Positions 61,706 to 64,000 of a DNA stretch of 64,000 nucleotides are shown here, in pieces. The notes beneath the pieces were generated by a model. That model made no database searches and had not been told where the DNA came from. It saw nothing but the letters and a program-made list of their open reading frames with translations. The DNA is from Monarcha castaneiventris obscurior. Its lineage: Eukaryota; Chordata; Aves; Passeriformes; Monarchidae. The stretch covers positions 3,195,501 to 3,259,500 of the forward strand of contig JAMPIT010000417.1 in assembly GCA_026261815.1 (NCBI GenBank), in the 5' to 3' direction. Every line of letters starts with the position of its first letter. Positions within the stretch are counted from its first letter, which is position 1. Both the position numbers and the translations under genes were made by a program.

Positions 61706-64000
61706 TTTTTAACCATCCTGAGCTTTAGAAATGCCAGCTTTTTTAATCTCTAAAACCATCTGTGTAGTTCTTCTCGGTGGTATCCTTTCACTTACATCCT
61801 GTGTCATTGGTTTGTCTGACTCTCCTGATGTTGATAATGTTGTTAGCAGCTTCTCTTGAAGCTTCCTGTGAGCATACTTTGAATGACAAAGAGGTGTAAG
61901 GGGAAGGACAGGCAATGCAAAGCAAGCACAGAGCTGATTTATATAGCCCTGTGCATAACGAATAGGTTAGTTCTGTCTTAGTCTATTTTTCTCCAGCAGC
62001 AAAATTTTTAACCACAGAGAATTTTGCAAGAACGGACGATGTCTCCCCAGCCCCTTCCCCTCTGCCCTGCAGCAGGCTCCTCAGGGAAGACCTCAAGGCA
62101 CTGTAGAAGTCTGGCTATTGTGATATCATTGTTGTTTATGCAATTATTTGATAAATGTCTCCATGATGCTTTCTCAAGCTGCATAAGAAAAGGGCCCTTT
62201 GGCAAACCACCTGAGACAGGGGATGCTCTTAAAATCAGGGTGGTTGTCTTTTTTTCTTTTTTCTGAACAACAAGTTAACTGTTTAGTTGCCATGTAATCC
62301 TGATATAAATAATACTTCCTGTTAATAATAATTCCTTCCTTCCACACTTTTCTCTGTGTCAAGTCTTCCTTTCTGCAAAGAATAAGTGCCCGAAAGGCAC
62401 TTAACTGTAGCCAAAAGTCTAAGGGCACTAAAATCCCTTTATTTCTCCCACTCCTCCAGGAATCCACACTAGCACTTTTTCCTTGAAAATAGCACATTTT
62501 GCTATTTATGTCTCTCTGGTGCAGAAACTGTGCTGGTTGTACGAGGAGTGGTTGATTCCACAGTTAACCTCTCTCGATCTTCCTGCCATGGCAGATGAGT
62601 AGGCCTCAAGATCAGGAGGCCAGGGAATAGGGTGGTGAAGAAGCTATCAGCTCTAAAAATATATTCTGTTTTGTTCTGTTCTGGTCACACCGTGCCAATT
62701 TCATTCCATCCAGTCTGTATCATCTGCCCAATGACTTAACTCTTCCCAATCGATCTCCCTTCAGCCTTTGGCAAAATGAGCAAGTCAGACAACTGCAGTC
62801 GGACAGCAACTGTGTCAGGGCTGCGCAGCCTCCTCCAGAGAGGCAGTAAAATGGGAATGGCAAAGCTGTCCAGAAGAATTGCTATGCATCTTTGGCACTG
62901 ATAATCCCTGTTTCAAAGGATAACAGAGGACAAGACCCCTTTGCAGTCTCTCATCCTGGCACTGGGAGGTCTGTACAGCCCCGGAGGGGGACTGTGCTGC
63001 CTGAGGCGCTGCTTGCAGACAGGCAGCAGGAGTCCTGCCCAGTGCCAAGCTTACAGGCATCCCCTCGAGTTATCCTCCCATCCCCGTAGCACCAGCAGCT
63101 GGGACAGATGTTAACTGCTGGATGTGGATGTTGCTGCAAGCCCATCTCCTTGCTGCTCCTGGCAGGTGTGGAGTGTCACACTGTGTCTCAGCCTGTATTT
63201 TCCCTGCCAAGAAATAGATATTTCTTTGAGAAACTAATGAACTAGCTGCTTTCTGTGTGTTCAGCTGGCTACATGCCAATGAATACATAGACAGAGGAGG
63301 AGAGATTTGACCAGTGTTTACTCCATCTTGGGTATTTCCAAGTCTCCTCTGATGTTCATGCTGATGGTTAGGGATTGCGGGCTGCTTGGACAGGTCAAGG
63401 CCTCCTCACTCTCCCTCCTCTACATATCTCTTTCCATTTCCTCCCCCAAGATTTCTAATAAACTTTGGAAACTCTATCTCATTGTCTAGGAAATATGACC
63501 ATTCTCACGTGAATGACTTACCACAAGGTCTTCAAACTCAGTTACTCAAGGAAGTCAAGATTGGCTTTCAACATCAGGGACTCACAAAGGGTTTTCTGAG
63601 TCCCCTTTCACAGCAGCAGAAACTTGGGAAGTGACTCGGGAACTGACACCTAAAATACAATGCTCTTCTCTGTCCTCAGCAATTCATACTCTTTAACAAC
63701 TTGCTTCCTAAGAAGTCTTATCCAAACAGAATAGTTCAAAGTTGCAATTATTGCACAAAGGGGCTGATGTTCAGTCTTCACAGTATTCCATAATTGGAAC
63801 AAGCCCTCTTTGTAGACCAAGGAACAAAATCGAGGCCCTAAGACCTTGCTGTTCTGGCATACTTAGAGTCCTTACAATCCTCCACTGTCAGAAGTCTATG
63901 ACCTTTTTCCTTGCTTCCCATTCACCCCTGCAGTCTAGGTCTTTGCAGTGAAAAGATCCAGCTCTTCTCACAGACATCAGAGAATGCAAAATTTCAACCC

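Larger units (their letters stand above)
58835..64000. other. Unique non-coding sequence to window end
   Basis: About 5.2 kb with no recognised gene or transposon. Simple tracts at 60480-60511 and 61669-61705 are listed separately. Open frames, including overlapping opposite-strand ones at 58859-59207 and 62815-63145, have no recognisable domains. Confidence 0.5.

Noticed and set aside
1..64000. CRISPR array, bacterial operon, tRNA, rRNA or snRNA genes, NUMT
   Set aside because: No regularly spaced repeats, bacterial gene organisation, recognisable RNA-gene boxes or mitochondrial gene sequence were seen. The repeats present are typical of bird nuclear DNA.

Overview
This 64 kb window looks like nuclear DNA from a bird, in a gene-poor interval (intergenic or inside a very large intron). 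The evidence for a bird is a set of CR1 LINE remnants with typical avian 3' ends, including one ending in tandem ATTCTGTG units, plus the 5' part of an avian endogenous-retrovirus LTR. The LTR type suggests a neoavian species, but this is inference from remembered repeat families. The DNA is A+T-rich and CpG-poor. I recognise no host protein-coding exon, tRNA, rRNA, snRNA or NUMT. The longest open frames are CR1 fragments or chance frames in repeats.

Layout: 1-15.8 kb is unique sequence with low-complexity tracts and one minus-strand CR1 tail at about 4.3-4.7 kb. A plus-strand, 5'-truncated CR1 lies at 15.8-16.75 kb. From 16.75 to 36.5 kb the sequence is mostly unique and holds the first copy of a 188-bp duplicated segment at 22.15 kb. 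From 36.5 to 39.8 kb there is a dense minus-strand CR1 cluster. Here an old CR1 is interrupted by a second CR1 tail and, separately, by the second copy of the 188-bp segment. Short CR1 tails in opposite orientations lie at 42.2 and 43.35 kb, and a truncated LTR lies at 47.8 kb. A plus-strand CR1 at about 52.1-53.7 kb keeps readable endonuclease motifs but has lost its reverse-transcriptase domain. The last 10 kb is unique apart from a strong hairpin at 58.79-58.83 kb and simple repeats.

Nothing here forms an operon-like or cooperating gene set. The main unexplained structure is the 188-bp segment. Two copies, 15,528 bp apart, differ at only 2 sites with no indels, although one copy sits inside a heavily decayed CR1. 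A CpG is kept at 22229-22230 and changed to CpA at 37757-37758. The second copy is bordered by a 16-bp perfect tandem duplication and by three CCAAG units. This fits a fairly recent templated (copy-and-paste) repair insertion rather than retroposition, with the first copy as the likely donor. All family assignments come from reading the sequence; no database search was run.
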